Source: Streptomyces resistomycificus
GTDB lineage: Bacteria; Actinomycetota; Actinomycetes; Streptomycetales; Streptomycetaceae
Reading direction: 5' to 3'
DNA: 64,000 nucleotides
NCBI RefSeq assembly: GCF_001514265.1
Contig: NZ_KQ948989.1
Coordinates: 62,001-126,000, forward strand
Every line of letters begins with the position of its first letter. Within the stretch, counting starts at the first letter, position 1. The notes below the pieces were generated by a model, which made no database searches, had not been told where the DNA came from, and saw only the letters and a program-made list of their open reading frames with translations. Positions 23,351-32,243 of the stretch are shown piece by piece. The position numbers and the translations under genes were made by a program.

Positions 23351-26340
23351 GGCTGCACCAGCTGGAGATCACCGCCTTCGGCCCCTTCGGCGGCTCCCAG
23401 ACCGTGGACTTCGACGAGCTGTCGTCGGCCGGGATCTTCCTGCTGCACGGACCGACCGGCGCCGGGAAGACCTCCGTCCTGGACGCCGTCTGCTACGCGC
23501 TGTACGGCAGCGTCCCGGGCGCCCGGCAGTCCGGACAGGGCACGGCGCTGCGCAGCGACCACGCCATACCCGGCACCCGCACCGAGATCCGCCTCGAACT
23601 CACCGTCGCCGGGCGCCGGTTGGAAGTCACCCGGCAGCCGCCCTGGGAGCGGCCCAAGAAACGCGGATCCGGCACGACCCTCGACAAGGCCCAGAGCCGG
23701 CTGCGCGAGTACGACCCGGCGGCCGGCGCCTGGAAGGACCTCAGCCGCTCGCACCAGGAGATCGGCGAGGAGATCACCCAGCTGCTCGGCATGAGCCGTG
23801 AGCAGTTCTGCCAGGTGGTGCTCCTGCCCCAGGGCGACTTCGCGCGCTTCCTGCGCGCCGACGCCGAGGCACGTGGCCGGCTGCTCGGCCGCCTCTTCGA
23901 CACCCACCGCTTCGGCGAGGTCGAGCAGCGGCTGGCGCACCGCCGACGGGCGGCCGAGGCCCAGGTGCGGGACGGCGACTCGGAGCTGCTGGCCGATGCG
24001 CACCGCATGCAGCAGGCGGCCGGCGCCGCTATGGAGCTGCCGGACCTGGCACCAGGCGAACCGGGCCTGGCCGACGCCGTGCTGTACGCGGCAGCCGTCG
24101 CCCGCAGCACCGCCCGGGAACAGCTGACGCTCGCCGGCTGCCGCCTCTCGGCCGCCGAGTCCGCCCACGCCGCCGCTGACCGCGACCTGGCCGACGTACG
24201 CGAACTGGACCGGCTGCAGCGGCGGTTCACCCAGGCGCGGGAGCGAGCCGCCCTCCTCGAGGAGCGCGTCGACGGCTACCACCAGGCGCAGGCCCGCATG
24301 GAGCGCGCCCGCAAGGCGGAGGCGGTGTCGCCCGCGCTGGACTTGCGGGAGGCCGCCGACACCGAACACCGGGGGGCGGCCGCGGCCGAGGCACACGCAC
24401 GGGGACTGCTCCCGGAGACCTTCGCAGACGCCTCAGCCGCCGGACTCGCCTCGGCCGCCCGCCGGGCCGCCGAGGAGCTGGGCGGACTGGAGTCGGCACG
24501 CCGGGGTGAACGCCGCCTGACCGAACTCGTCCACGAGTGCGCCGAGTTGGAGCGTCAGGAGCGGGACGACGAGGAGGTCGGGCAGGACGCGGAAGCCTGG
24601 CTCGCCGGGTGGGAGGAGACCCGGGCCGCACTGCAAAGCCGTATCGACTCGGCACAGGAAGCCGCCACCCGGGCCGAACAGCTCGCCGTCCAGCGCGAAC
24701 CCGCCCAGCGCCGGCTCGACGCGGCCCGGCTGCGCGACCAGCTGGCGGGCGACACGGAGACGGCAGCCGAGCAGGCCCGTCTCGCGCAGGAGCGGACGCT
24801 CCAGGCCAGGGCCCACTGGCTCGACGTCAAGGAACAGCGGCTGAACGGCATCGCCGCCGAACTGGCCGCCCAGCTGAAGAGCGGCGAACCCTGTGCCGTG
24901 TGCGGCGGCACCGAGCACCCCGCGCCGGCACGCAAGGATGCCGGGCACGTCGACCGGGAGGCGGAGGAGCAGGCGCTGACCGCCTACCAGCAGGCGGAGG
25001 AGCTGCGCGCCGAGAGGGAGCGGCGCCTGGGTGTGGCACGCGAGGCGCTGGCCGCCGCCACCGCCGAGGCCGGCGACGCCCCCACCGCACAACTCGCCGA
25101 AGAGGCGGAGAAGTTGGAGCGCCTGCACACGGACGCCCGCAGGGCCGCCTCCGCGCTGCACCCCGCACACGAGGAGCTGCGCCGCGCCCAGGCCGAGCAC
25201 GAGCAGCGGACCGAGGCCCGGCAGCAGGCCGCGGTCAGGGCCGCCTCCCGGGTCGGCCGCCGTGAACGCCTCGACCGCGAGAGGGCCACGCTGGAAGCCG
25301 AACTGGCCGAGGCCCGCGGCACCGCCGACAGTGTGGCCGCGCGGGCCGCGCAGCTGGAGCGGCGGGCCGCGCTGCTCACCGACGCCGCCGACACCGCGCG
25401 CACCGCCGAGGACACCGCCCAGCGCCTCAAGGACGCCGACGCCCGCCTCGCCGACGCGGCCTTCCGCGCCGGGTTCGACACTCCGCAGGCCGCGGCCGCC
25501 GCACTCCTCGACGACACCGAACACCGCGAGTTGCAAAGGCGGCTGGACGCCTGGCAGTCCGAGGAGACGGCCGTACGCGCCGTGCTCGCCGAGGCCGACA
25601 CCGCGGCCGCCGCGCGCCGGCAGCCGGCCGACGTCGACGAGGCGGAGCGGGCCGCGGCCGAGGCGGCCCGGCGGCTGCGCGACGCCGCCTCCGCCCGGGA
25701 CGCGGCCGCCCGCCGCTGCACCGAACTCGACCGGCTGTCCGCGCGGGCGACCGACTCGGTACGACGCCTCGCACCGCTGCGCGAGGAGTACGACCGGGTG
25801 GCCCGTCTGGCCGGCCTGGCCGCGGGCACCTCGGCGGACAACGAGCGCAAGATGCGCCTGGAGGCGTATGTGCTGGCCGCCCGGCTGGAGCAGGTGGCCG
25901 CCGCCGCGACCGCCCGGCTGCAGCGCATGTCGTCGGGCCGCTACACCCTCGTCCACTCCGACGACCGCAGCGGCCGCGGCCGCAGTGGCCTCGGTCTGCA
26001 TGTCGTCGACGCCTGGACCGGGCGGGAGCGGGACACCGCGACCCTGTCCGGTGGTGAGACGTTCTTCGCCTCGCTCGCCCTCGCCCTGGGGCTCGCGGAC
26101 GTCGTCACCGACGAGGCGGGCGGGGTCCGCCTCGACACCCTCTTCATCGACGAGGGGTTCGGCAGTCTCGACGACCAGACCCTCGACGAGGTCCTCGACG
26201 TCCTCGACTCGCTGCGCGAACGCGACCGCAGTGTCGGCATCGTCAGCCACGTCGCCGACCTGCGGCGGCGCATCCACGCGCAGCTGGAGGTCGTGAAGGG
26301 CCGCTCGGGGTCGGTACTGCGGCAGCGCGGCGTCGGCTGA
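23347..26340 (+). CDS. sbcC: DNA double-strand nuclease subunit SbcC (Rad50-like SMC ATPase)
   Basis: 997 residues. N-terminal ATPase half: LEITAFGPFGG and Walker A GPTGAGKTSVLDAV. Two long Ala/Glu/Arg-rich coiled-coil arms flank a zinc-hook CAVC at about residues 516-519, through which two molecules join. The C-terminal half has the ABC signature LSGGETFFASLALAL and Walker B LFIDEGFGSLD. Length and order are normal for SbcC. Together with SbcD it processes DNA ends, cruciforms and hairpins. The ATG at 23347 overlaps the sbcD stop by four bases. Confidence 0.95.
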   Translation: MRLHQLEITAFGPFGGSQTVDFDELSSAGIFLLHGPTGAGKTSVLDAVCYALYGSVPGARQSGQGTALRSDHAIPGTRTEIRLELTVAGRRLEVTRQPPWERPKKRGSGTTLDKAQSRLREYDPAAGAWKDLSRSHQEIGEEITQLLGMSREQFCQVVLLPQGDFARFLRADAEARGRLLGRLFDTHRFGEVEQRLAHRRRAAEAQVRDGDSELLADAHRMQQAAGAAMELPDLAPGEPGLADAVLYAAAVARSTAREQLTLAGCRLSAAESAHAAADRDLADVRELDRLQRRFTQARERAALLEERVDGYHQAQARMERARKAEAVSPALDLREAADTEHRGAAAAEAHARGLLPETFADASAAGLASAARRAAEELGGLESARRGERRLTELVHECAELERQERDDEEVGQDAEAWLAGWEETRAALQSRIDSAQEAATRAEQLAVQREPAQRRLDAARLRDQLAGDTETAAEQARLAQERTLQARAHWLDVKEQRLNGIAAELAAQLKSGEPCAVCGGTEHPAPARKDAGHVDREAEEQALTAYQQAEELRAERERRLGVAREALAAATAEAGDAPTAQLAEEAEKLERLHTDARRAASALHPAHEELRRAQAEHEQRTEARQQAAVRAASRVGRRERLDRERATLEAELAEARGTADSVAARAAQLERRAALLTDAADTARTAEDTAQRLKDADARLADAAFRAGFDTPQAAAAALLDDTEHRELQRRLDAWQSEETAVRAVLAEADTAAAARRQPADVDEAERAAAEAARRLRDAASARDAAARRCTELDRLSARATDSVRRLAPLREEYDRVARLAGLAAGTSADNERKMRLEAYVLAARLEQVAAAATARLQRMSSGRYTLVHSDDRSGRGRSGLGLHVVDAWTGRERDTATLSGGETFFASLALALGLADVVTDEAGGVRLDTLFIDEGFGSLDDQTLDEVLDVLDSLRERDRSVGIVSHVADLRRRIHAQLEVVKGRSGSVLRQRGVG

Positions 26341-26362
26341 GCCCCGGCGGCCGGGCCCGAGG

Positions 26363-26809
26363 TCAGCGGCCCAGGGGACGCCGGGGCAGCGGCGAGGAGT
26401 AGACGACGCTCGTGGTCACCGAACCCAGGGCGCCGATCTTGCCCGACACCTCTTCCAGATGACGCATCGAGCTCGCCGTGACCTTGATGACGAAGCAGTC
26501 GTCACCCGTCACATGGTGCGCCTCCAGGATCTCCGGCGTCGCGGCGACCAGGTCGTGGAAGGGCTTGTAGTTGCCGTTGGGGTAGCGCAGGCGGACGAAA
26601 GCGAGGATCGGCAGGCCGAGCCGCTCGGGGTCGACGACGGCCGCGTACCCCTTGATGACGCCCGCCTCCTCCAGCCGCCGCACCCGCTCCGTCACGGCGC
26701 TCGGCGACATGGACACGGCCCGGGCCAGCTCGGCGAAACTGGCCCGGCCCTCCCGCTGGAGGACGTCGAGGATGCGCCAGTCGGTGGCGTCCGGGGAATA
26801 CGCGGTCAT
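26363..26809 (-). CDS. Lrp/AsnC family transcriptional regulator
   Basis: 148 residues. N-terminal helix-turn-helix DWRILDVLQREGRASFAELARAVSMSPSAVTERVRRLEEAGVI (residues about 8-52), then a RAM/AsnC effector domain (LAFVRLRYPNGNYKPFHDLV, EILEAHHVTGDDCFVIKVTASSMRHLE). It probably responds to an amino acid and controls its own promoter and the divergent rhodanese gene, with which it shares 123 bp containing two GGGGAAT-type palindromes. Confidence 0.92.
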   Translation of the reverse strand: MTAYSPDATDWRILDVLQREGRASFAELARAVSMSPSAVTERVRRLEEAGVIKGYAAVVDPERLGLPILAFVRLRYPNGNYKPFHDLVAATPEILEAHHVTGDDCFVIKVTASSMRHLEEVSGKIGALGSVTTSVVYSSPLPRRPLGR

Positions 26810-26824
26810 GGCCGAGGAATAGCA

Positions 26825-26867
26825 GGGGAATCCCCGGCCGAGCAAGGCCCGCGCCGGGGAATGCCCC
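26825..26867. promoter_or_regulatory. Paired palindromes, candidate Lrp operator
   Basis: GGGGAATCCCC (26825-26835) and GGGGAATGCCCC (26856-26867) start 31 bp apart, close to three helical turns, in the divergent promoter between the Lrp gene and the rhodanese gene. Spacing and pairing fit binding by an Lrp octamer. Confidence 0.4.
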
Positions 26868-26932
26868 TTCATGTCAGCGATCGCCGACCGTAGATTTCCG
26901 CTCATCGGGAACGACCACGGAAGGGCCTCGAC

Positions 26933-27430
26933 ATGACCACCACGACGACCACCACGACGACCGCCACCGCCAACCCCGTCCTGCGGGTCGCCCCCGCCGC
27001 CCCCGCCGAGGCCGCCGCGTACTTCCGGGCCTCCCTGGTCTTCCACGCCGACGTGTCCGATGTCGCCGCCGCGCTCGCGGCCGGCGGCGACCCCGGCTTC
27101 GTGCTCCTCGACTCCCGTTCCACCGAGGCCTGGGACCAGGGACACGTCCCCCAAGCGGTCCACCTGCCCACCGCTCTCATCCCCGAACAGGCCGAGCAGC
27201 TCCTCGACAGGTCCGTGCCGGTCGTGACGTACTGCTGGGGTCCCGGCTGCAACGGCGCCACCCGGGCCGCGCTGGCCCTCGCCGAACTCGGCTACCAGGT
27301 CAAGGAGATGCTCGGCGGCTTCGAGTACTGGGCGCGTGAGGGCTTCGAGTTCGAGACCTGGCAGGGCCGCGAGCGGCGCGAAGCCGATCCCCTGACCGCG
27401 CCTAAGGACGCCGCAAACTGCGGCTGCTGA
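26933..27430 (+). CDS. Rhodanese-like sulfurtransferase
   Basis: 165 residues, one rhodanese domain. It opens with a run of nine threonines (MTTTTTTTTT), a low-complexity start encoded by ACC/ACG repeats. Core: VLLDSRSTEAWDQGHVPQAVHLP, then the active-site loop VTYCWGPGCNGATRAALALAELGYQVKEMLGGFEYW. The loop carries two cysteines (CWGPGC), unlike the simple CRxGxR of thiosulfate sulfurtransferases, so the true substrate is unclear. Cys-Gly-Cys ends the protein. It is divergent from an Lrp regulator, which suggests a link to amino-acid or sulfur status. Confidence 0.85.
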   Translation: MTTTTTTTTTATANPVLRVAPAAPAEAAAYFRASLVFHADVSDVAAALAAGGDPGFVLLDSRSTEAWDQGHVPQAVHLPTALIPEQAEQLLDRSVPVVTYCWGPGCNGATRAALALAELGYQVKEMLGGFEYWAREGFEFETWQGRERREADPLTAPKDAANCGC

Positions 27431-27473
27431 GCCCGAGGTTGCCCGCGCTTTGCGAACGTGTAGGTTCTGCCGC

Positions 27474-27989
27474 ATGGTGCGATACGCGGAGCCGGGCACG
27501 GTGGAGTGGGTGGAGTCGGGCGGCGGTCCGCTCATAGCGGTGCCGGAGACGGTCCTGCCGTTCTGGGCGGGGGCCGACGGGGACGAGACGGCGTCCGACT
27601 ACGACCGGGCCTGCGAGGTGGACGGGTTCATCGGGCTGCTGCCCGTAGGGGACAGTGCCGCGCTCGTCTTCGGCGACGAACCCGCCTCCACCACCTATCT
27701 GCCGGATCACCGGACCTTCGTACGCTGGTCCGCCGCCGACTCCGAGGCCGCCCTGCTCGCCGAGGTGCCGGCGGCGCTCGACACGGCGGCGTGGGAAGCG
27801 GAGGTCCGCTGGAGCGTCCCGGGTGCGGTGGTGCTGTTCGACGCGGCATGGCCCGGCACGGACGCCACCCGTGCCGACCGGGTCAGGATCGCCCTGGAAC
27901 CGGGCCGGTACGCCGTGCGGGCGGCTCATGTGCGGCCCGGCCCCGAGACGTGGCTGGGTCTGGTGCAGTTGCGGCGGCTGCCTGGCTGA
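27474..27989 (+). CDS. Imm21-type immunity protein (orphan)
   Basis: 171 residues. VEWVESGGGPLIAVPETVLPFWAGADGDETASDYDRACEVDGFIGLLPVGDSAALVFGDEP (read in parts) followed by STTYLPDHRTFVRWSAADSE matches the Imm21 pattern as I know it: W-ES-GGPL, DYDRAC, IPVG, LGDEPxxTT, VRW-AD. Imm21 proteins are predicted to neutralise polymorphic toxins. No toxin gene lies nearby: upstream is a rhodanese gene and downstream an SDR remnant. TTGCCC (27439-27444) and TAGGTT (27461-27466, 16-bp spacer) precede the ATG by seven bases, so it appears leaderless and expressed alone. Confidence 0.7.
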   Translation: MVRYAEPGTVEWVESGGGPLIAVPETVLPFWAGADGDETASDYDRACEVDGFIGLLPVGDSAALVFGDEPASTTYLPDHRTFVRWSAADSEAALLAEVPAALDTAAWEAEVRWSVPGAVVLFDAAWPGTDATRADRVRIALEPGRYAVRAAHVRPGPETWLGLVQLRRLPG

Positions 27990-28467
27990 TTCGTGGTGGA
28001 TGGCGGGGGGCGGACCAGGATCGACGCGGCGAGGCTTGACGCCCACTGGGCCGTCGACACCCGCTCGGTGCTGCTCCTGGTGCAGGCCTACGCACGGCCG
28101 CCCGCCGCGCTGCCGGAGCGTGCCCCGGGCGGCCGGCTGATGATGACCTCGGGCCAGGACCACGGCGGCGGCATGCCCGCCGAGATGGCGTACGCCCTCC
28201 GGAAGGGCGCCCTGGCCTCCGTCACCGTTCCCTGGCGACCACGCTCGCCGAGCAGCAGGTCACGGTGAACACGGTCAACCCCGGCCCCGTGGACACGGAC
28301 TGCCTCAGCGGCGAGGCGTACGAGACCGTCGCCGCGATGTTCCCGGCCGGTCGCTGGGGCATGCCCGACGACCCGGCCCGCCTCATCGCGTGGCTCGTGG
28401 CGGACGAGGCGGGCTGGGGCACCGGCAACGTGATCGACTCGGAGGGCGGCTTCCGGCGCCGGTGCCC
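27990..28467 (+). pseudogene. Remnant of a short-chain dehydrogenase/reductase
   Basis: Only the C-terminal half of an SDR remains. From about 28020: RIDAARLDAHWAVDTRSVLLLVQAYA and GGRLMMTSGQDHGGGMPAEMAYALRKGALASVT, matching the Asn/Ser/Tyr-x3-Lys catalytic stretch (here Y-A-L-R-K). At about 28225-28232 the frame shifts by one base; the next frame continues SLATTLAEQQVTVNTVNPGPVDTDCLS and ends GNVIDSEGGFRR. The Rossmann half with the TGxxxGxG loop is gone and there is no normal start or stop. It lies between Imm21 and the DUF885 gene. Confidence 0.8.
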
Positions 28468-28477
28468 GCGCGGTGGG

Positions 28478-30169
28478 TTACAGCTGCGACAGCTCGTCCA
28501 CCAGGTCGTCCAGGCCCAGCGAGCCCTGCGAAAGGGCCGCCATGTGCCAGGCCTTCAGGTCGAAGGCGTCACCGCGGCGGCTGCGGGCGTTCTCCCGGCC
28601 CAGCAGCCAGGCCCGCTCGCCGAGCTTGTAGCCGATGGCCTGCCCGGGGATCGTCAGATAGCGGGTCAGCTCGCTCTCCACGAAGTCCGCCGGCCGGCTG
28701 CTGTGCGCGCCGAAGAACTCCTGCGCCAGCTCCGGTGTCCAGCGCTCGCCCGGATGGAAGGGGGAGTCCGCCGGGATCTCCAGCTCCAGGTGCATGCCGA
28801 TGTCGACGATGACCCGCGCGGCCCGCATCATCTGCGCGTCCAGGTAGCCGAGCCGCTGCTCCGCGTCCGTGAGGAAGCCCAGCTCGTCCATCAGCCGCTC
28901 GGCGTACAGGGCCCAGCCCTCGGCGTTGGCGCTGACCATGCCGACGGAGGCCTGGTAGCGGGAGAGGTCCCCGGCGACGTGCACCCACTGCGCGAGTTGG
29001 AGGTGATGGCCGGGGACGCCCTCGTGGTACCAGGTGGAGACGAGGTCGTAGACCGGGAAGCGCGTCTGGCCCATCGTCGGCAGCCAGGTGCGGCCGGGCC
29101 GCGAGAAGTCCTCCGACGGAGGCGTGTAGTAGGGGGCCGCGGCGCCGCCGGGCGGGGCGATCCGGGACTCCACCTTCCGGACCCGCTCGGCGAGTTCGAA
29201 GTGCGTGCCGTCGAGCTTCTCGATGGCCTGGTCCATCAGCCCCTGCAACCAGTCGCGGACCTCGTCGACGCCCTCGATGTGCCTGCCGTGCTCGTCGAGG
29301 TGGGCGAGCGCCACCCACGGCGTCCCGGCCCCCGGCAGGATCTTCTCCGCCTCCTGCTTCATCTCGGCGAGCAGCCGGTGGTACTCGGCCCAGCCGTAGG
29401 CGTACGCCTCGTCGAGGTCGAGGTCCGTGCCGTTGAAGTAGCGCGACCAGCGGGCGTAGCGCTCGCGGCCCACCGTGTTCGGGGCACCCTCGATGGTCGG
29501 CGCGTACACGTCGCGCATCCAGTCCCGCAGCTCGGCCACGGCCGCGGTCGCGCCGCGGGCGGCGTCGTCGAGCTCGGTGCGCAGCGACTCGGGGCCCGCG
29601 GCGGCGAAGTCCTCGAACCAGCCGCGTCCCTGGCCGTCCGTGTCCGCCCACTCGGCGAGCTGGTCGACGAACGTGGCCGTCGGCCGCGGGCTCGCGTACA
29701 GCTTGCGCTCCAGACCCAGGGCGAGGGACTCGCGGTAGCCGGCCAGCGCGGCCGGCACCGCGCGCAGCCGCTCGGCGATCTGCGCCCAGTCCTCGTCGGT
29801 CTGCGTGGGCGTGACGGTGAAGATGTTACGCACCGAGTGCGCGGGCGTGGCCATGTTGCCGACCGAGCGCAGCCCCTCGTCCGCCTCGTGCACGGCGAGC
29901 TCCGCGCCGAGCCGCTCGCGCAGCAGCCGCGCGCACCGGCGCTCGATGTCACTGTCCGCACCGGGCTGCCGCTCGGCCTCGTCCAGCCGCGCGAGCGTCG
30001 AACGGTGCAGCCGCGCGATCGCCTCCTGGCCCGCGGGCGAGATGTCGGGAAGCCTGCTCGAACTCTCCTTCACGCCGAGATAGGTACCGGTGATGGGGTC
30101 GAGGGCGATGAGCTCGTCGACGTAGGTGTCGGCGACCTCTCGGGGCAGCGGGCTCTTGGTCTGTGACAT
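28478..30169 (-). CDS. DUF885 family putative metallopeptidase
   Basis: 563 residues, the usual size of the family. It carries the zinc-peptidase-like motif HEGVPGHHLQLAQ (about residue 385) and downstream EGWALYAERLMDELGF, which is the family's second conserved acidic motif. The sequence is mainly helical with no signal peptide, so it is cytoplasmic. DUF885 proteins are gluzincin-like and are presumed carboxypeptidases, with few characterised. The start ATG is at 30169, in MSQTKSPLPREVADTYVDELIALDPI. It is convergent with the SDR remnant. Confidence 0.88.
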   Translation of the reverse strand: MSQTKSPLPREVADTYVDELIALDPITGTYLGVKESSSRLPDISPAGQEAIARLHRSTLARLDEAERQPGADSDIERRCARLLRERLGAELAVHEADEGLRSVGNMATPAHSVRNIFTVTPTQTDEDWAQIAERLRAVPAALAGYRESLALGLERKLYASPRPTATFVDQLAEWADTDGQGRGWFEDFAAAGPESLRTELDDAARGATAAVAELRDWMRDVYAPTIEGAPNTVGRERYARWSRYFNGTDLDLDEAYAYGWAEYHRLLAEMKQEAEKILPGAGTPWVALAHLDEHGRHIEGVDEVRDWLQGLMDQAIEKLDGTHFELAERVRKVESRIAPPGGAAAPYYTPPSEDFSRPGRTWLPTMGQTRFPVYDLVSTWYHEGVPGHHLQLAQWVHVAGDLSRYQASVGMVSANAEGWALYAERLMDELGFLTDAEQRLGYLDAQMMRAARVIVDIGMHLELEIPADSPFHPGERWTPELAQEFFGAHSSRPADFVESELTRYLTIPGQAIGYKLGERAWLLGRENARSRRGDAFDLKAWHMAALSQGSLGLDDLVDELSQL

Positions 30170-30247
30170 GCCGACATCCTCATACGGCGGAGGGTGCCGC
30201 GTCAGCCCGGTACCACCGGGCGTCGAGCCGGGTCAGCTCGATTTCGC

Positions 30248-30739
30248 CTAGGGCGTGACGCCCTGCGGGCCGGGCGGCAGCAGCGGTCCGCAGTCCCACT
30301 GCTGGAAGATCAAGCGGGTCTCGACACGGGCCACTTCGCCCCGCGCGGTGAACTCGTCGAGGACCAGGCGTTGCAGATCGGCCATGTCCGCGACCGCCAC
30401 ATGGACGAGGTAGTCGTCCGGGCCGGTCAGGTGGAACACCGACCGTGACTCCGGCAGGGCGCGGATCCGTTCCACGAACGGCCCCACCAACTCCCGCCGG
30501 TGCGGCCTGACCTGGACGGACAGCAACGCCTCCAGACCGCGGCCCAGCTTGGCCGGATCGAGCCGGAGCTGGTGCCCGAGGATGACGCCGGAGCGGCGCA
30601 GCCGGGTGACCCGGTCCAGACACGTCGAGGGCGCGACCCCGACCTGCGCGGCGAGGTCCCGATAGGTGGTCCGGGCGTCGTTCTGCAACAGCCGCAGCAG
30701 ATGCAGGTCCACCGGATCCAGTGCGACGGATTCGGGCAT
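30248..30739 (-). CDS. Lrp/AsnC family transcriptional regulator
   Basis: 163 residues. Helix-turn-helix LDPVDLHLLRLLQNDARTTYRDLAAQVGVAPSTCLDRVTRLRRSGVI, then an AsnC ligand domain with SVFHLTGPDDYLVHVAVADMADLQRLVLDEF. It is divergent from the PLP-dependent lyase gene with only 60 bp between starts, an arrangement typical of Lrp-type control of amino-acid breakdown; the likely effector is the sulfur amino acid (or analogue) used by that enzyme. Confidence 0.92.
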   Translation of the reverse strand: MPESVALDPVDLHLLRLLQNDARTTYRDLAAQVGVAPSTCLDRVTRLRRSGVILGHQLRLDPAKLGRGLEALLSVQVRPHRRELVGPFVERIRALPESRSVFHLTGPDDYLVHVAVADMADLQRLVLDEFTARGEVARVETRLIFQQWDCGPLLPPGPQGVTP

Positions 30740-30799
30740 CGGCCGAACGTAGCACGGAGCAGTGCCCGTGTGACCCGTCCGGTGTTCACCCTTCCGTCC

Positions 30800-32008
30800 A
30801 TGGACTCAGCGAGCAGGGACACGACGTCGTACGTCACCGCACACCGGGCACTGGCCACCGAGGCCGTCCACGCCGGCCGTGACGACCTCGCCCGGCAGGG
30901 ACTGCACGCCCCGCCGATCGACCTGTCCACCACCTACCCGTCCTACGACAGCCGCGGTGAGGCCGCCCGCATAGACGCGTTCGCCGAAACGGGTGCCGAG
31001 CCGGACGGCCCACCCGTCTACGGACGGCTCGGCAACCCGACCGTCGCCCGCTTCGAGACCGCCCTCGCCCGGCTGGAGGGCACACAGGCCGCGGTCGCCT
31101 TCGCCAGCGGCATGGCCGCGCTGAGCGCCGTGCTGCTCGTACGGTCCGCCCTGGGCCTGCGCCACGTCGTGGCCGTACGCCCCCTGTACGGCTGCAGCGA
31201 CCACCTGCTCACCGCCGGCCTGCTCGGCTCCGAGGTGACCTGGACCGACCCCGCCGGAATCACGGACGCGCTGCGCCCGGACACCGGCCTCGTGATGGTG
31301 GAGTCCCCGGCCAATCCCACGCTCGCCGAACTGGACCTCAGAGCCGTCGCCCACGCCTGCGGCTCCGTGCCGCTGCTCGCGGACAACACCTTCGCCACGC
31401 CCGTCCTGCAACGCCCCGCCGAGCAGGGCGCGCGGCTGGTGCTGCACAGCGCCACCAAGTACCTCGGCGGGCACGGGGACGTCATGGCGGGCGTCGTGGC
31501 GTGCGACGAGGAGCTCGCCGGGCGGCTGCGGCAGGTGCGGTTCGCCACCGGCGGTGTGCTGCACCCGCTGGCCGGCTATCTGCTGCTGCGCGGCCTGGCG
31601 ACCCTGCCGGTGCGGGTACGGGCCGCGTCCGCGAACGCCGCCGAACTCGCCCGTCGTCTCGCCGCCGATCCGCGCGTCGCCCGGGTTCACTACCCGCGCA
31701 TCGGCGGCGCGATGATCGCCTTCGAGGTGTACGGCGACCCGCACCAGGTCATCGGCGGCGTCCGCCTGGTCACCCCGGCCGTGAGCCTCGGCAGCGTCGA
31801 CTCCCTCATCCAGCACCCGGCCTCCATCAGCCACCGCGTCGTGGACGCCGAGGACCGGCGCGGGGCGGGCGTGAGCGACCGGCTGCTTCGGCTGTCGGTG
31901 GGACTGGAGGACGTCGAGGACCTGTGGGACGACCTGGACCGGGCGCTCGGCGAACGGTCCGGCGGCACCCGCCGAACCGCCCTCCCGGCCTCGGTCGGCG
32001 AAGCCTAG
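30800..32008 (+). CDS. PLP-dependent Cys/Met metabolism enzyme (gamma-lyase/synthase family)
   Basis: 402 residues from the ATG at 30800. Family landmarks: STTYPSYDS, PVYGRLGNPTVARFETALARLEG, AVAFASGMAALSAVL, VESPANPTLAELDL, LLADNTFATPVLQRP and HSATKYLGGHGDVMAG with the PLP-binding lysine, then SLGSVDSLIQHPASISH and LLRLSVGLEDVEDLWDDL. Cystathionine gamma-lyase, gamma-synthase, methionine gamma-lyase and O-acetylhomoserine enzymes share this fold and cannot be told apart here. Between RVHYP and GGAMIAFEV it lacks about 15-20 residues that relatives have (the PGLPSHPQH-type loop). The divergent Lrp gene suggests a catabolic role such as methionine gamma-lyase. Confidence 0.87.
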   Translation: MDSASRDTTSYVTAHRALATEAVHAGRDDLARQGLHAPPIDLSTTYPSYDSRGEAARIDAFAETGAEPDGPPVYGRLGNPTVARFETALARLEGTQAAVAFASGMAALSAVLLVRSALGLRHVVAVRPLYGCSDHLLTAGLLGSEVTWTDPAGITDALRPDTGLVMVESPANPTLAELDLRAVAHACGSVPLLADNTFATPVLQRPAEQGARLVLHSATKYLGGHGDVMAGVVACDEELAGRLRQVRFATGGVLHPLAGYLLLRGLATLPVRVRAASANAAELARRLAADPRVARVHYPRIGGAMIAFEVYGDPHQVIGGVRLVTPAVSLGSVDSLIQHPASISHRVVDAEDRRGAGVSDRLLRLSVGLEDVEDLWDDLDRALGERSGGTRRTALPASVGEA

Positions 32009-32033
32009 CCGGACAGGTTCAGGACCCGGCCGG

Positions 32034-32195
32034 GCACAGAGCCCCCCCGGGGCACAGAGCCCCCCCCGGGGCACCGAGCCCCGGGGCCCTGAGCCCTGGC
32101 GGGCCCTGAGCCCTTGCGGGTGCCGAGCCCCGGCGGGCACCGAGCCCGGACAGGCACCGCCCCGGCAAGCACCGAGCCCGGACAGGCACCGAACC
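32034..32195. repeat. Degenerate tandem repeats of about 18 bp between convergent genes
   Basis: GCACAGAGCCCCCCC-type units start at 32034 and 32052, and the related GCACCGAGCCC recurs at 32071, 32138 and 32168, with variants at 32120 and 32187. The rest of the 235-bp gap (32009-32243) between the PLP enzyme and the convergent GNAT gene shows nothing else recognisable. Confidence 0.7.
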
Positions 32196-32243
32196 TCGCT
32201 CCGGGCACTGAAGCCCACCGGCAATGTCCCGGCCGGGTGGGCA

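Noticed and set aside
28265-30166. A 633-residue plus-strand open frame across the DUF885 gene
   Set aside because: Only its first about 70 residues are real (the SDR remnant); the rest is antisense shadow of DUF885.
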